This document shows positions 54,731 to 63,826 of a DNA stretch of 64,000 nucleotides, piece by piece. The stretch spans positions 62,001-126,000 of the forward strand of contig JAFFTF010000004.1 of NCBI GenBank assembly GCA_022803075.1, in the 5' to 3' direction. Under the pieces are notes generated by a model. That model saw only the letters and a list, made by a program, of their open reading frames with translations. It had not been told where the DNA came from and did no database searches. The position numbers were made by a program, and so were the translations under genes. The first letter of the stretch is position 1; each line of letters starts with the position of its first letter. Source of the DNA: Micrococcales bacterium 31B. Its GTDB lineage: Bacteria > Actinomycetota > Actinomycetes > Actinomycetales > Dermabacteraceae.

Positions 54731-56272
54731 GTGGCGAACCCCGCGCAAACCCCCAGGTCGCAGGCCGATTCAGTCCCCGCTGACGAGATTACGAACGGAA
54801 CGGCACTGCAGCCCGGCAAGATCATCGCCGTACATCTGAGCTATGCATCGCGCGCCGCACAGCGCGGCCGCACCCCCGCCGCCCCCTCGTATTTCTTCAA
54901 GCCCACCAGTTCGGTGGCCGCGAGCGGCGCGACGGTCGAACGCCCCGCCGGCACCGAACTGCTGGCCTTCGAAGGTGAAATCGCCCTCGTCATCGGCAAG
55001 CCCGCCTACCAGGTCGCCCTCGCCGACGCGTGGGAGCACGTCGCCTACGTCACCGCAAGCAACGACTGGGGCCTTTACGACCTGCGCGCCAACGACAAGG
55101 GCTCTAACGTGCGCAACAAGGGCCGCGATGGGTTTACCCCCGTCGGCCCCCGCCTGATCGACGCGCGTAGCATCGACCCAGCCGCTCTGCGCATCCAGAC
55201 CTGGCTCAACGGCAACCTCGTGCAAGACGCCACCACCGACGAGCTGATCTTCCCCCTCGCCCAGTTCGTCGCTGACCTCTCGCAGCACTTCACGCTGAAC
55301 GAGGGCGACGTCATTCTGACCGGCACCCCCGCCGGCTCCTCCGTCGCGCAGCCCGGCGACACCGTCGAGGTGGAGGTTTCCGCCCCCACCGCCCCCGGCG
55401 CACCCACCTCGGGTCGACTCGTCAGCCACGTCACCGAGGGCACGGTCGCCTTTGACCCCACCGTGGGCTCGCTGCCGAGCGTCAACGACCTGCAGCGCGA
55501 AGAGGCTTGGGGCTCGCGTGAGGCAGCTGGCCTCGCCGACACCAGTGGTCCCACGCTCGACCCCGCCCTGCGCGCCAAACTGCTCGAAGCTCCCGTGGCG
55601 GGGCTCTCCCAAGAGTTGCGCAAACGTGGGCTGAACGGAATCTTTATCGACGGCGTCCGCCCCACCCGCCCCGGCCAAAAGCTCGTGGGTACCGCCAAGA
55701 CCCTGCGCTTCGTCGCCCTGCGCGAAGACCTCTTCAAGAGCCACGGCGGCGGCTACAACGCCCAAAAGCGCTGTTTCGACTCAATTCGCCCCGGCGAAGT
55801 GGTGGTCATCGAGGCCCGTGGTGAGCGCAGCACCGGCACGCTCGGTGACGTCCTCGCCCTGCGCGCCATCAACCGCGGTGCGGCCGGCGTCGTGACCGAC
55901 GGTGGAGTCCGTGACTACGAGATGGTGGCGGGCTTTGACCTGCCCGTCTTCACCCAGGGTGCGCACCCCGCCGTGCTCGGCCGTAAGCACGTGCCGTGGG
56001 AACACGACACCACCATCACGTGCGGTGGCGCCACCGTGCAGCCCGGTGACATCATCGTCGGCGACGTCGACGGCGTCATCGTGATTCCGCCCGCCCTCGT
56101 GGAAGAGGTCGTCAACGCGGCCCTGGCACAAGAAGAAGAGGACGCCTGGGTGGCTGAGCAGGTCGAGGCAGGCCACCCGGTCGATGGCCTGTTCCCCATG
56201 AACGCCGAATGGCGTGCCCGCTATGAGGCGGCCAAGGCCGGTGCAGCGGGCACCACCTCGGAGGGCGCCTGA
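54731..56272 (+). CDS. FAH-family hydrolase/isomerase fused to an RraA-type aldolase/decarboxylase domain
   Basis: A 513-residue fusion. Residues 25-235 are a fumarylacetoacetate hydrolase fold as in HpaG (metal-binding FEGEIALVIG, SNDWGLYDLR, GDVILTGTPAGSS). Residues 290-490 are an RraA/HMG-aldolase fold with the signature GDVLALRAINRGAAGVVTDG followed by GVRD. HpaG decarboxylates and isomerises 5-oxo-pent-3-ene-tricarboxylate in homoprotocatechuate breakdown; RraA-type enzymes decarboxylate or cleave 2-oxo acids. The split of work is unknown. GTG 54731 has AAAGGAG six bases upstream and is preferred to ATG 54713. It is the first gene of the operon. Confidence 0.85.
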   Translation: MANPAQTPRSQADSVPADEITNGTALQPGKIIAVHLSYASRAAQRGRTPAAPSYFFKPTSSVAASGATVERPAGTELLAFEGEIALVIGKPAYQVALADAWEHVAYVTASNDWGLYDLRANDKGSNVRNKGRDGFTPVGPRLIDARSIDPAALRIQTWLNGNLVQDATTDELIFPLAQFVADLSQHFTLNEGDVILTGTPAGSSVAQPGDTVEVEVSAPTAPGAPTSGRLVSHVTEGTVAFDPTVGSLPSVNDLQREEAWGSREAAGLADTSGPTLDPALRAKLLEAPVAGLSQELRKRGLNGIFIDGVRPTRPGQKLVGTAKTLRFVALREDLFKSHGGGYNAQKRCFDSIRPGEVVVIEARGERSTGTLGDVLALRAINRGAAGVVTDGGVRDYEMVAGFDLPVFTQGAHPAVLGRKHVPWEHDTTITCGGATVQPGDIIVGDVDGVIVIPPALVEEVVNAALAQEEEDAWVAEQVEAGHPVDGLFPMNAEWRARYEAAKAGAAGTTSEGA

Positions 56273-56273
56273 T

Positions 56274-56984
56274 ATGTCGCCCCAGAGCAAGTCTGAACTC
56301 GCCTACGCGTGGATCCGCGATCGCATCGTGAACCACGAGTTCGCGGGGGGCTACAAGTTGGTACTCGCGACCATTGCCACGACCCTCGACATGAGCGTCG
56401 TGCCGGTGCGCGAGGCCGTGCGTCGCCTCGAAGCCGAAGGCCTCGTCGAGTATGAGAAGAATGTCGGCGCCCGCGTGGCCCTCGCCGATGAGCGCGAGTA
56501 CGTGCATTCGATGCAGACGCTCGGCGTCGTCGAAGGCGTCGCGACCTCGCTCTCGGCCCCGTTTCTTTCTGCGGAACAGATCACCGAGGCACGCGAAATC
56601 AACCGCCGCCTCGAAGACTTGCTCGACGACTTTGACCCGTTTAGGTTTACGCAGGTCAATCAAGATTTTCACAAGGTTTTGTTCCTGCCCTGCCCGAATC
56701 CGCAGATCCTCGATCTGGTGGATCGGGGCTGGTCGAAGCTCGCGGCCATCCGGTCGTCGACCTTTACCTTCGTGCCGTTCCGCGCGCACGAATCGGTGCG
56801 AGAACACGAGGAGATCCTCACGCTCATCGAGCGAGGGGCTGACCCCATCGACATCGAGCAGGCGGCGCGCCAGCACCGTTGGCGCACGATGAACGCCTAC
56901 CTCGCCATGCGCCACGCCTGGACGCCGACGGGTGAGGGCACCAATGAACACCGCAAGGAACCCACGCCACTCGGCATCAAGTAA
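56274..56984 (+). CDS. GntR-family regulator (FCD type)
   Basis: A 236-residue regulator. It has an N-terminal winged helix-turn-helix (AYAWIRDRIVNHEFAGGYKL, MSVVPVREAVRRLEAEGLV, about 10-66) and a C-terminal all-helical FCD domain that senses a metabolite (FTQVNQDFHKVLF, REHEEILTLIERG). The start follows the FAH-RraA stop by one base. FCD regulators bind short palindromes, so it is the best candidate for ATCGTATACGAT. Being inside the operon it probably represses its own synthesis until a pathway compound binds. Confidence 0.88.
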   Translation: MSPQSKSELAYAWIRDRIVNHEFAGGYKLVLATIATTLDMSVVPVREAVRRLEAEGLVEYEKNVGARVALADEREYVHSMQTLGVVEGVATSLSAPFLSAEQITEAREINRRLEDLLDDFDPFRFTQVNQDFHKVLFLPCPNPQILDLVDRGWSKLAAIRSSTFTFVPFRAHESVREHEEILTLIERGADPIDIEQAARQHRWRTMNAYLAMRHAWTPTGEGTNEHRKEPTPLGIK

Positions 56985-57061
56985 AGGCCCCAGAATTTGA
57001 CCCCCGCATAAGTACGAATCACTACGCAGTTCTCATACACGTTCCTTAACGAGGAGGATCC

Positions 57062-58561
57062 ATGACTTCGAACCACACCGCGCCAGCCGATCTGCCCGAT
57101 CGCATTCGCCACTACATCAACGGCGAGTTTGTTGACTCGATCGACGGCGACACGTTCGACGTGCTCGACCCCGTCACCAACGAAACCTATGTGCAGGCCT
57201 CGGCAGGCAAGAAGGCTGACATCGAGAGAGCCGTCGCCGCCGCCAAGCTTGCCTTCGACGAGGGCCCGTGGCCTCGCATGCTGCCGCGCGAACGTTCGCG
57301 CGTGCTGCACCGCATCGCCGACATCGTTGAATCGCGCGACGAGCGCCTCGCCGAACTCGAATCGTTCGACTCGGGTCTGCCCATTAAGCAGGCCCTCGGC
57401 CAGGCCCGCAGGGCCGCCGAGAACTTCCGCTTCTTTGCCGATCTGATCGTCGCGCAGGCCGACGACACCTTCAAGGTGCCCGGCCGCCAGATCAACTACG
57501 TGAACCGCAAGCCCATCGGCGTTGCCGGTCTCATCACGCCCTGGAACACGCCCTTCATGCTCGAAAGTTGGAAGCTCGGCCCGGCCCTCGCCACGGGTAA
57601 CACGGTCGTGCTGAAGCCCGCCGAGTTCACTCCGCTTTCGGCATCGCTGTGGGCTGGCATCTTCGAGGAGGCAGGCCTGCCGCAGGGCGTGTTCAACCTC
57701 GTCAACGGCCTCGGCGAAGACGCGGGCGACGCCCTCGTCAAGCACCCCGACGTGCCCCTCATTTCGTTCACCGGCGAGAGCCGCACCGGCCAGATCATCT
57801 TCGGCAACGCGGCCCCGTTCCTGAAGGGCCTGTCGATGGAACTCGGCGGCAAGAGCCCCGCCATCGTGTTCGACGATGCCGATCTCGACGTAGCCATCGA
57901 CGCGACCATCTTCGGCGTGTTCTCGCTGAACGGCGAGCGCTGCACCGCAGGCAGCCGCATCCTCGTGCAGCGCGGCGTGTACGAAGAGTTCGTCACCCGT
58001 TACGCCGAGCAGGCCAAGCGCGTCAAGGTGGGTCTGCCCAGCGATCCCACCACCGAGGTCGGCGCCCTCGTGCACCCCGAGCACTATGACAAGGTCATGA
58101 GCTACGTCGAAATCGGCAAGGGCGAGGGCCGGCTGGTAGCTGGCGGCGGGCGTCCGGAAGGATTCGATACGGGCAACTTCGTCGCCCCGACCGTATTCGC
58201 CGACGTGAAGCCCGACGCGCGCATCTTCCAGGAGGAAATCTTCGGGCCCGTCGTCGCGATCACGCCGTTCGACACCGACGAAGAGGGTCTTGCCCTGGCC
58301 AACAACACGCGATACGGCCTCGCCGCCTACGTGTGGACCAACGACCTCAAGCGCGCCCACAACATTGCCCAGAACATCGAGGCCGGCATGGTCTGGCTTA
58401 ACTCGAACAACGTGCGCGACCTGCGCACGCCGTTCGGCGGCGTGAAGGCCTCCGGCCTGGGCCACGAGGGTGGCTACCGCTCGATCGACTTCTACACCGA
58501 CCAGCAGGCCGTTCACATCACGCTCGGTGCGGTGCACAACCCCACCTTCGGCAAGCAGTAA
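57062..58561 (+). CDS. hpaE: 5-carboxymethyl-2-hydroxymuconic-semialdehyde dehydrogenase
   Basis: A 499-residue NAD-dependent aldehyde dehydrogenase. The conserved ITPWNTPFMLESWKLGPALA, catalytic Glu in MELGGKSP and catalytic Cys in FSLNGERCTAGSRI are present. The C-terminal FGGVKASGLGHEGGYRSIDF is typical for the HpaE/muconic-semialdehyde group. With the extradiol dioxygenase next door it should oxidise the ring-cleavage product of homoprotocatechuate. GAGGAGG lies directly before the ATG. It is co-oriented with hpaD, hpaH and hpaI. Confidence 0.9.
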   Translation: MTSNHTAPADLPDRIRHYINGEFVDSIDGDTFDVLDPVTNETYVQASAGKKADIERAVAAAKLAFDEGPWPRMLPRERSRVLHRIADIVESRDERLAELESFDSGLPIKQALGQARRAAENFRFFADLIVAQADDTFKVPGRQINYVNRKPIGVAGLITPWNTPFMLESWKLGPALATGNTVVLKPAEFTPLSASLWAGIFEEAGLPQGVFNLVNGLGEDAGDALVKHPDVPLISFTGESRTGQIIFGNAAPFLKGLSMELGGKSPAIVFDDADLDVAIDATIFGVFSLNGERCTAGSRILVQRGVYEEFVTRYAEQAKRVKVGLPSDPTTEVGALVHPEHYDKVMSYVEIGKGEGRLVAGGGRPEGFDTGNFVAPTVFADVKPDARIFQEEIFGPVVAITPFDTDEEGLALANNTRYGLAAYVWTNDLKRAHNIAQNIEAGMVWLNSNNVRDLRTPFGGVKASGLGHEGGYRSIDFYTDQQAVHITLGAVHNPTFGKQ

Positions 58562-58633
58562 TTCACCATCCCCTCGGCCCGCGTCACGGAGACGCGGCGC
58601 GGGCCTCCCCCTATTCACGCAAGGACGCATGAC

Positions 58634-59776
58634 ATGACCGCAGATCGCACCCCCACCTCGTCGGGCTTCTTCGTCTCGACCGAGGTGAACGTCAACACCG
58701 ACAACCCCGTACCCACGCCCAAGGCCCCCGCACCCGATGTGCTGCGTTGCGCCTACATGGAAATAGTGGTCACCGACCTCGCCAAGTCGCGCGAGTTCTA
58801 CGTCGACGTGCTCGACCTGGTCGTCACGGCTGAGGACGAAAACTACGTCTACCTGCGCTCGATGGAAGAGTTCATCCACCACAACCTCGTGCTGCGCAAG
58901 GGCCCCGTGGCCGCCGTCGCCGCATTCTCTTACCGCGTTCGCACCCCCGAGGACGTCGACAAGGCCGAGGCCTACTTCCAGGAACTCGGCTGCCGCACGG
59001 AACGCCGCAAGGACGGCTTCGTCAAGGGCATTGGCGATTCGGTGCGCGTCGAAGACCCCCTGGGCTTCCCCTACGAGTTCTTCTACGAGGTCGAGCACGT
59101 CGAGCGTCTCGCCTGGCGCTACGACCTCTACACGCCCGGCGCGCTCGTGCGCCTCGACCACTTCAACCAGGTCACGCCCGACGTGCCCCGCGGCGTGAAG
59201 TACATGGCTGACCTCGGGTTCCGCACCACGGAGGACATCCAGGACGAGAACGGCACCGTCTATGCAGCCTGGATGCGCCGCAAGCCCACCGTGCACGACA
59301 CCGCCATGACCGGTGGCGATGGCCCCCGCATGCACCACGTGGCCTTCGCGACGCACGAGAAGCACAACATCCTCGCGATCTGCGACAAGCTCGGCGCCCT
59401 GCGCCGCTCCGACGCGATCGAGCGTGGCCCCGGCCGCCACGGTGTGTCGAACGCGTTCTACCTGTACTTGCGCGATCCCGACGGTCACCGCGTCGAGATC
59501 TACACGCAGGACTACTACACGGGCGACCCCGACAACCCGGTCGTCACGTGGGACGTTCACGACAACCAGCGCCGCGACTGGTGGGGCACCCCCGTTGTGC
59601 CCAGCTGGTACACCGATGCGTCGCTCGTGCTCGACCTCGACGGCAACCCGCAGCCCCTGGTCAAGCGCACCGACGACAGCGAAATGGCCGTCACCATCGG
59701 AGCCGATGGCTTCAGCTACACGCGCGCCGACGACGACCAGCCCATGCCCGAATACAAGCTGGGCAACCAGCTCTAA
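58634..59776 (+). CDS. hpaD: 3,4-dihydroxyphenylacetate 2,3-dioxygenase (homoprotocatechuate dioxygenase)
   Basis: A 380-residue type I extradiol dioxygenase with two vicinal-oxygen-chelate domains. Metal ligands His176 (VRLDHFNQV), His235 (MHHVAF) and Glu288 (HRVEIYTQDYY) lie at a constant offset of +21 from His155, His214 and Glu267 known for the Brevibacterium fuscum enzyme, so this is a close family member. It opens the ring of homoprotocatechuate next to a hydroxyl group. The N-terminal tail is about 15-20 residues longer. AAGGA precedes the ATG. The 72-bp gap after hpaE has an imperfect GC-rich hairpin (58576-58605). Confidence 0.93.
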   Translation: MTADRTPTSSGFFVSTEVNVNTDNPVPTPKAPAPDVLRCAYMEIVVTDLAKSREFYVDVLDLVVTAEDENYVYLRSMEEFIHHNLVLRKGPVAAVAAFSYRVRTPEDVDKAEAYFQELGCRTERRKDGFVKGIGDSVRVEDPLGFPYEFFYEVEHVERLAWRYDLYTPGALVRLDHFNQVTPDVPRGVKYMADLGFRTTEDIQDENGTVYAAWMRRKPTVHDTAMTGGDGPRMHHVAFATHEKHNILAICDKLGALRRSDAIERGPGRHGVSNAFYLYLRDPDGHRVEIYTQDYYTGDPDNPVVTWDVHDNQRRDWWGTPVVPSWYTDASLVLDLDGNPQPLVKRTDDSEMAVTIGADGFSYTRADDDQPMPEYKLGNQL

Positions 59777-59784
59777 GGAGCCCC

Positions 59785-60570
59785 ATGCTCTCCCCAGAAA
59801 CCATCGCACAGCTCGCCGAAGAACTCGCGCAAGCGGATCGTGAGCACACGGTCATTCCGCGTATCACCGCCCGCTACCCCGAGGCCACGGTCGAGGATTC
59901 GTACGCCATCCAGGGCGTCTGGCGCGATCGCATGATCGCCGCCGGGCGCACCCTGGTGGGTCGCAAGATCGGGCTCACCTCCAAGGCGATGCAGCAGGCC
60001 ACGGGCATCACCGAACCCGATTACGGCGTCATGTTCGACGACACCGTGCACCCCTCGGGCGTCGTGATCGACACCTCGAAGTACTCCAACGTGCGTATCG
60101 AGGTGGAACTCGCGTTCGTGCTGGCCAAGCCCCTCGAGGGGCCCGACTGCACGCTCGACGATGTGCTCGCCGCCGTTGACTACGTGGTGCCCGCGCTCGA
60201 AGTGCTGAACTCGCACATCGAACTCGAGGGCCGCACGATTGTCGACACGATCAGCGACAACGCGGCCTACGGCGCGATGGTCCTGGGTGAGACGAAGAAG
60301 CGGGTCGACGAGGTTGACCTGCGGTGGGTTCCCGGCGTGCTCTCCAAGAATGGCGAGATCGAGGAGACCGGCGTCGCCGCCGGTGTGCTCGGCCACCCCG
60401 CCACGGGTGTCGCCTGGCTCGCGAACAAGTTTCACCAGCACGGCGCGCGCCTCGAAGCGGGGGAGATCATCCTCGCCGGGTCGTTTACGCGGCCCATGTG
60501 GGTCGCCGCGGGCGACGAGGTGCTGTGCGACTTCGGGCCGATGGGGACGATCGCGTGTCGGTTCGAGTAG
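59785..60570 (+). CDS. hpaH: 2-oxo-hept-3-ene-1,7-dioate hydratase
   Basis: A 261-residue hydratase of the FAH-related HpcG/MhpD family. Characteristic parts are [46 protein letters not shown] (metal-binding Glu pair) and [11 protein letters not shown]. It adds water to the linear dienoate and so prepares it for aldol cleavage. ATG 59785 has AAGGAG seven bases upstream and lies 8 bases behind hpaD. The end overlaps the next start by 16 bases. Confidence 0.92.
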   Translation: MLSPETIAQLAEELAQADREHTVIPRITARYPEATVEDSYAIQGVWRDRMIAAGRTLVGRKIGLTSKAMQQATGITEPDYGVMFDDTVHPSGVVIDTSKYSNVRIEVELAFVLAKPLEGPDCTLDDVLAAVDYVVPALEVLNSHIELEGRTIVDTISDNAAYGAMVLGETKKRVDEVDLRWVPGVLSKNGEIEETGVAAGVLGHPATGVAWLANKFHQHGARLEAGEIILAGSFTRPMWVAAGDEVLCDFGPMGTIACRFE

Positions 60571-61385
60571 GCAACGGCTACCCGGGCCTGGGTGGGCCGA
60601 ACACGCTGCGGGCCGCCCTGGCGTCCGCCTCTCGCCCCCTCTATGGCGGCTGGGTCTGCTCGGGCTCGCCCGTCATGGCGGAGGTGATGGCAGGTTCGGG
60701 GCTCGACTGGCTCCTCATCGACATGGAGCACACGCCGAACTCGCTCGAATCGGTGGTCGTGCAGTTGCATGCGATCTCGGGGTATCCCGTGGTGCCGGTC
60801 GTGCGCGTGCCGGTGAACGACCCCGTGATCATCAAGCAGGTGCTCGACATCGGTGCTCAAACCATTCTGGTGCCGATGGTCAACAACGCTGACGACGCGA
60901 AGGCAGCGGCGGCCGCCGTGCAGTACCCTCCGCTCGGGGTGCGTGGCGTGGGCAGTGCGCTGGCTCGATCGGCGCGCTGGAACCGCACGCCCAACTATCT
61001 GACGGAAGCCTCGCAGTACGTGAGTGTATACGTGCAGGTAGAAACCTCGGACGCCGTGGCCAACGCTGGCGCGATTGCCGCCGTTGACGGCGTGGACGGG
61101 GTGTTCGTGGGCCCCAGCGACCTGGCCGCCTCGATGGGTGTGTTGGGCCAGCAGGGTCACCCGGACGTGGTCGCAGCAGTGGAGTCGACGTTCGCGGCGG
61201 TGCGCGCCGCGGGCAAGCCCGTGGGCGTGAATGCGTTCGTGGCGGAGTCTGCGAAGGCCTATGCCGCGGCGGGGGCCTCGTTCGTGGCGGTGGGTGCCGA
61301 TGTGGCGCTCGCGGCGCGGGCGTCGGAGGCCCTCGCGAAGGAGTTTATTCCGGCCGACGCGGCGGACGTGAACGCTTCGTACTAG
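60555..61385 (+). CDS. hpaI: 4-hydroxy-2-oxo-heptane-1,7-dioate aldolase
   Basis: A 276-residue class II pyruvate aldolase of the HpaI/HpcH family, which splits the last intermediate to pyruvate and succinate semialdehyde. It shows DWLLIDMEHTPNS, the QTILVPMVNNADDA segment, YPPLGVRGVG and VQVETSDAVANAGAIAAVDG, followed by VFVGPSDLAASMG with metal ligands at the conserved Glu and Asp. The GTG start overlaps the end of hpaH. It ends the operon, before a strong terminator. Confidence 0.92.
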   Translation: MSVRVGNGYPGLGGPNTLRAALASASRPLYGGWVCSGSPVMAEVMAGSGLDWLLIDMEHTPNSLESVVVQLHAISGYPVVPVVRVPVNDPVIIKQVLDIGAQTILVPMVNNADDAKAAAAAVQYPPLGVRGVGSALARSARWNRTPNYLTEASQYVSVYVQVETSDAVANAGAIAAVDGVDGVFVGPSDLAASMGVLGQQGHPDVVAAVESTFAAVRAAGKPVGVNAFVAESAKAYAAAGASFVAVGADVALAARASEALAKEFIPADAADVNASY

Positions 61386-61414
61386 GTCTGGCCTGGTTCA
61401 TGCATCAGGGCAAG

Positions 61415-61454
61415 GGGGATCGCCGTACCTTCGGGTGCGGCGATCCCCATTTTT
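61415..61454 (+). terminator. Rho-independent terminator after the hpa operon
   Basis: GGGGATCGCCGTACC (61415-61429) pairs with GGTGCGGCGATCCCC (61434-61448; one mismatch) around a TTCG loop, followed by ATTTTT. Confidence 0.93.
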
Positions 61455-61466
61455 GGTGTCAATTTT

Positions 61467-62797
61467 GCTCTTCGGACATTGGGTGGGGGTGAGGCTGTAG
61501 CAGTGGTTGGCGGGTAGGGGTCGAGATCCTCGAAGATCAGTAGTGCTAACTGTCTGATTGTCTCCGAGGACGTCGACGTGTCTCACTGTACTTCGGTGTG
61601 CGCTGATGCGCTCTCTGCTGTTGATCCGTGTTCCCGCTGCGATCTCCTTCTCGGCCTCGATGGTGTCCATGTTGAGCGTGTCGACCGGCGCGACGGGCTG
61701 CTGAAAGTGACGGTCGGGAGCCCACCAGAGGTGGCTGGGTGCCCGTCGTGCGGGTCATCGCGGTCGGTCGAGGGCGACGCCGACGGGTACTGCATGACGT
61801 GCCCGGCGTGACACGAGTGCAGATCGTGTGGCGGCAACGAGTATGGCGCTGCGATGACGACGAATGCGCGAAGAAAACGTTCGTCGAGCAGATCCCCACA
61901 CTCGTCGCAGCGCGCGGGTCGATCACCACCCGCGCCATCGCCTGGGCGATCAGGCAACTGCGACGCGAACATGCCACCATCGCTGGTCTTGCCCGCCTGC
62001 TCGGCACATCGTGGAAGACCGTGTGGCGGGCCGTCGAACCCGAACTGGTCAGCCTCGCGGCCGATGAGTCCCGCTTCGATGGCGTCACCACCCTCGGTGT
62101 CGATGAGCATGTTTGGCATCACGTCGACCCCCGAAAGCGCGGCCCGAAGGAACTGACCGGAATGGTCGACCTGACCCGCGACACAAAGGGACGGACACGC
62201 GCGAGGTTACTGGCCCTGGTGCCAGGCCGGTCGGGGAACGCCTACGCGTCCTGGCTCGACAAACGCGGCCACGCGTGGCGCCAGCAGGTACACGTGGCGG
62301 CGTTAGACCCGTTCGCGGGGTACAAGACCGCCATTGACGACAAACTCGAGGATGCCACCGCGGTCCTGGATGCGTTTCACGTCGTGAAACTCGCTACCGC
62401 AGCAGCCCGCGAGGTTCGCCGCGGCGATTGAGGCCAAGTCGGCGCATGGGGAGGTGTACGTCGCGTGGCAGTGCGCGCAGGAACTTCGCTCGGCCTATCA
62501 CTTGAAGGATCTCCTCGACGGGAGGCGGATCGCGAAGAAAGTCGTCGGGTCATTCTCGTCGTGTCCGATCCCGGAGATCGCACGCCTGGGCCGCACCCTG
62601 CGCCACTGGAAAGACGCCTTCCTGGCGTACTTCACCACCGACCGCGCGAACAACGGCGGCACCGAAGCCATCAACGGGATCATCGAACTCCACCGCAGAC
62701 TCGCCCGAGGCTACCGCAACCGCAACAACTACCGATTACGCATGCTCCTCGCCGCCGGAGGCCTCACCCCATAACCCCCACCCAATGTCCGAAGAGC
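61467..62797 (+). mobile_element. ISL3-family insertion sequence with intact ends and broken transposase
   Basis: A 1331-bp element bounded by perfect 24-bp inverted repeats: GCTCTTCGGACATTGGGTGG begins the left one (61467-61490) and its complement ends the right one (62774-62797). The content is an ISL3-type transposase reading frame in pieces. The adjoining 8-bp flanks (TCAATTTT, CCGTAAAC) differ, so no target duplication is visible and one flank has probably been rearranged since insertion. Confidence 0.9.
61578..62774 (+). pseudogene. ISL3-family transposase, frameshifted and internally deleted
   Basis: The coding sequence starts with LLLGLDGVHVERVDRRDGLL and the zinc-finger-like CPSCGSSRSVEGDADGYC. 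It shifts frame near 61760-61800, continues with WRCDDDECAKKTF, TTLGVDEHVWHHVDPRKRGP and HVAALDPFAGYKTAIDD, then breaks again at about 62425 after AAAREVRRGD. The last part (VYVAWQCAQELRSAYHLKD to GTEAINGIIELHRRLARGYR) is in another frame; roughly 60 residues that normally separate these parts are missing. It cannot make active transposase without an intact copy elsewhere. Confidence 0.9.
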
Positions 62798-62905
62798 CCG
62801 TAAACGGGCGCGAGAGGGCGTGCTTTTTGAAGAAGGGGATATTCATTTGCGCAGCTTCTGCAGTAATTGATAATCGATTCGGCTTGACAATTCTTTGCGC
62901 GGGGG

Positions 62906-63826
62906 GTGGCCCTATGGTCCATAGTGTCTGCCACTGGGTTTGCCGCCACGTTGGGAGTGTCCCGTCCCGGGCTGGTGTATCCACAGCCAATCCTCGTGGC
63001 GCTGCTGGCTACCGTGCTGCAAGTTTTGGTAGGCCACGCCGCGGGGCGCGCGTTGCCGCTATTCGCTGCCATACCGCTCGTGCTTTCGGTGTGCTTCGTG
63101 GCACCAGTCGTCCTGGCCGCACTAGACACAGCAGGGTTTGCTATTTATTCCACGGTCAATAACGGCGTGCTCGTCCCAGAAATGGCCATCGGCGAAGAGT
63201 TCTACTCGCTGCAGTTGGCCATGGCGACAGGCAGTGTCGTTGCGCTCGGTCTGCTGCTGGCGGGGCCACGGCGGGCAGTCCGGGTCACGGCCACGCTGTT
63301 CGCTGGGGCGACCCTAGCGCTGGCAGTGTATGCGTTCGTGGCGCAGCCACCACGAGACCACCTGGCAGGCCGAAGCGGCGCAAAATTTGAGTGCACGACA
63401 CAAAGCGGTGTGACCGTGTGCGTCGCGCTCGACGATGTGAGGTTCATGCCTCGCTTACTTGACGCAGCCTTGGAGGTGCGGGCCGCTCTACCCGCAGAGG
63501 CTACCCCTTCGACCTACGTGCAGGTTGGTCTCGCCACACAGGCATCGGAGGAGGCCCGGCTATCTCTCGTCGCAACTCGCTCTGGCGATGCAGTGTCGGA
63601 CATCGCCGGGGTGGCCGCGCGCTGGCATACCTGCGACGGCATCGACCCGAACGTACTTCTGGGGCGTGAATTGTGGCTGCTTGCGACTGTTCGCGGTGAC
63701 CGCGAGGCCTTGAAATTCGAGGTAGTGCAGCGCGCCATGCCAGCGAGTGAGGATGCATCGAGCGCTTGGGCCGAAGTGCAGTTCCCGCAGTGCGTCGGTG
63801 GGGAGGGCGAGACAGATGCGGGGTGA
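62906..63826 (+). CDS. Membrane protein of unknown function
   Basis: A 306-residue frame from GTG 62906. About four membrane segments lie in the first 150 residues (PILVALLATVLQVLVGHAAG, LFAAIPLVLSVCFVAPVVLA, ATGSVVALGLLLAG, ATLFAGATLALAVYAFVA), followed by an extracytoplasmic domain with FECTTQSGVTVCVALDD, whose two Cys may form a disulfide. I do not recognise the family. It begins only about 110 bp past the insertion sequence, with a stop codon in frame just upstream, so the N-terminus may be truncated or the start misplaced. It overlaps the next gene by 11 bases, suggesting an operon. Confidence 0.65.
   Translation: MALWSIVSATGFAATLGVSRPGLVYPQPILVALLATVLQVLVGHAAGRALPLFAAIPLVLSVCFVAPVVLAALDTAGFAIYSTVNNGVLVPEMAIGEEFYSLQLAMATGSVVALGLLLAGPRRAVRVTATLFAGATLALAVYAFVAQPPRDHLAGRSGAKFECTTQSGVTVCVALDDVRFMPRLLDAALEVRAALPAEATPSTYVQVGLATQASEEARLSLVATRSGDAVSDIAGVAARWHTCDGIDPNVLLGRELWLLATVRGDREALKFEVVQRAMPASEDASSAWAEVQFPQCVGGEGETDAG

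Noticed and set aside
56897-59809. 970-codon open frame opposite hpaE and hpaD
   Set aside because: Antisense to two genes with full active-site motifs; low-complexity His/Val/Gly/Asp composition typical of shadow frames.
62374-62390. GTTTCACGTCGTGAAAC, a parS-like palindrome
   Set aside because: It has three extra central bases, so the ParB half-sites are misplaced, and the codons encode the conserved FHVVK of the ISL3 transposase.
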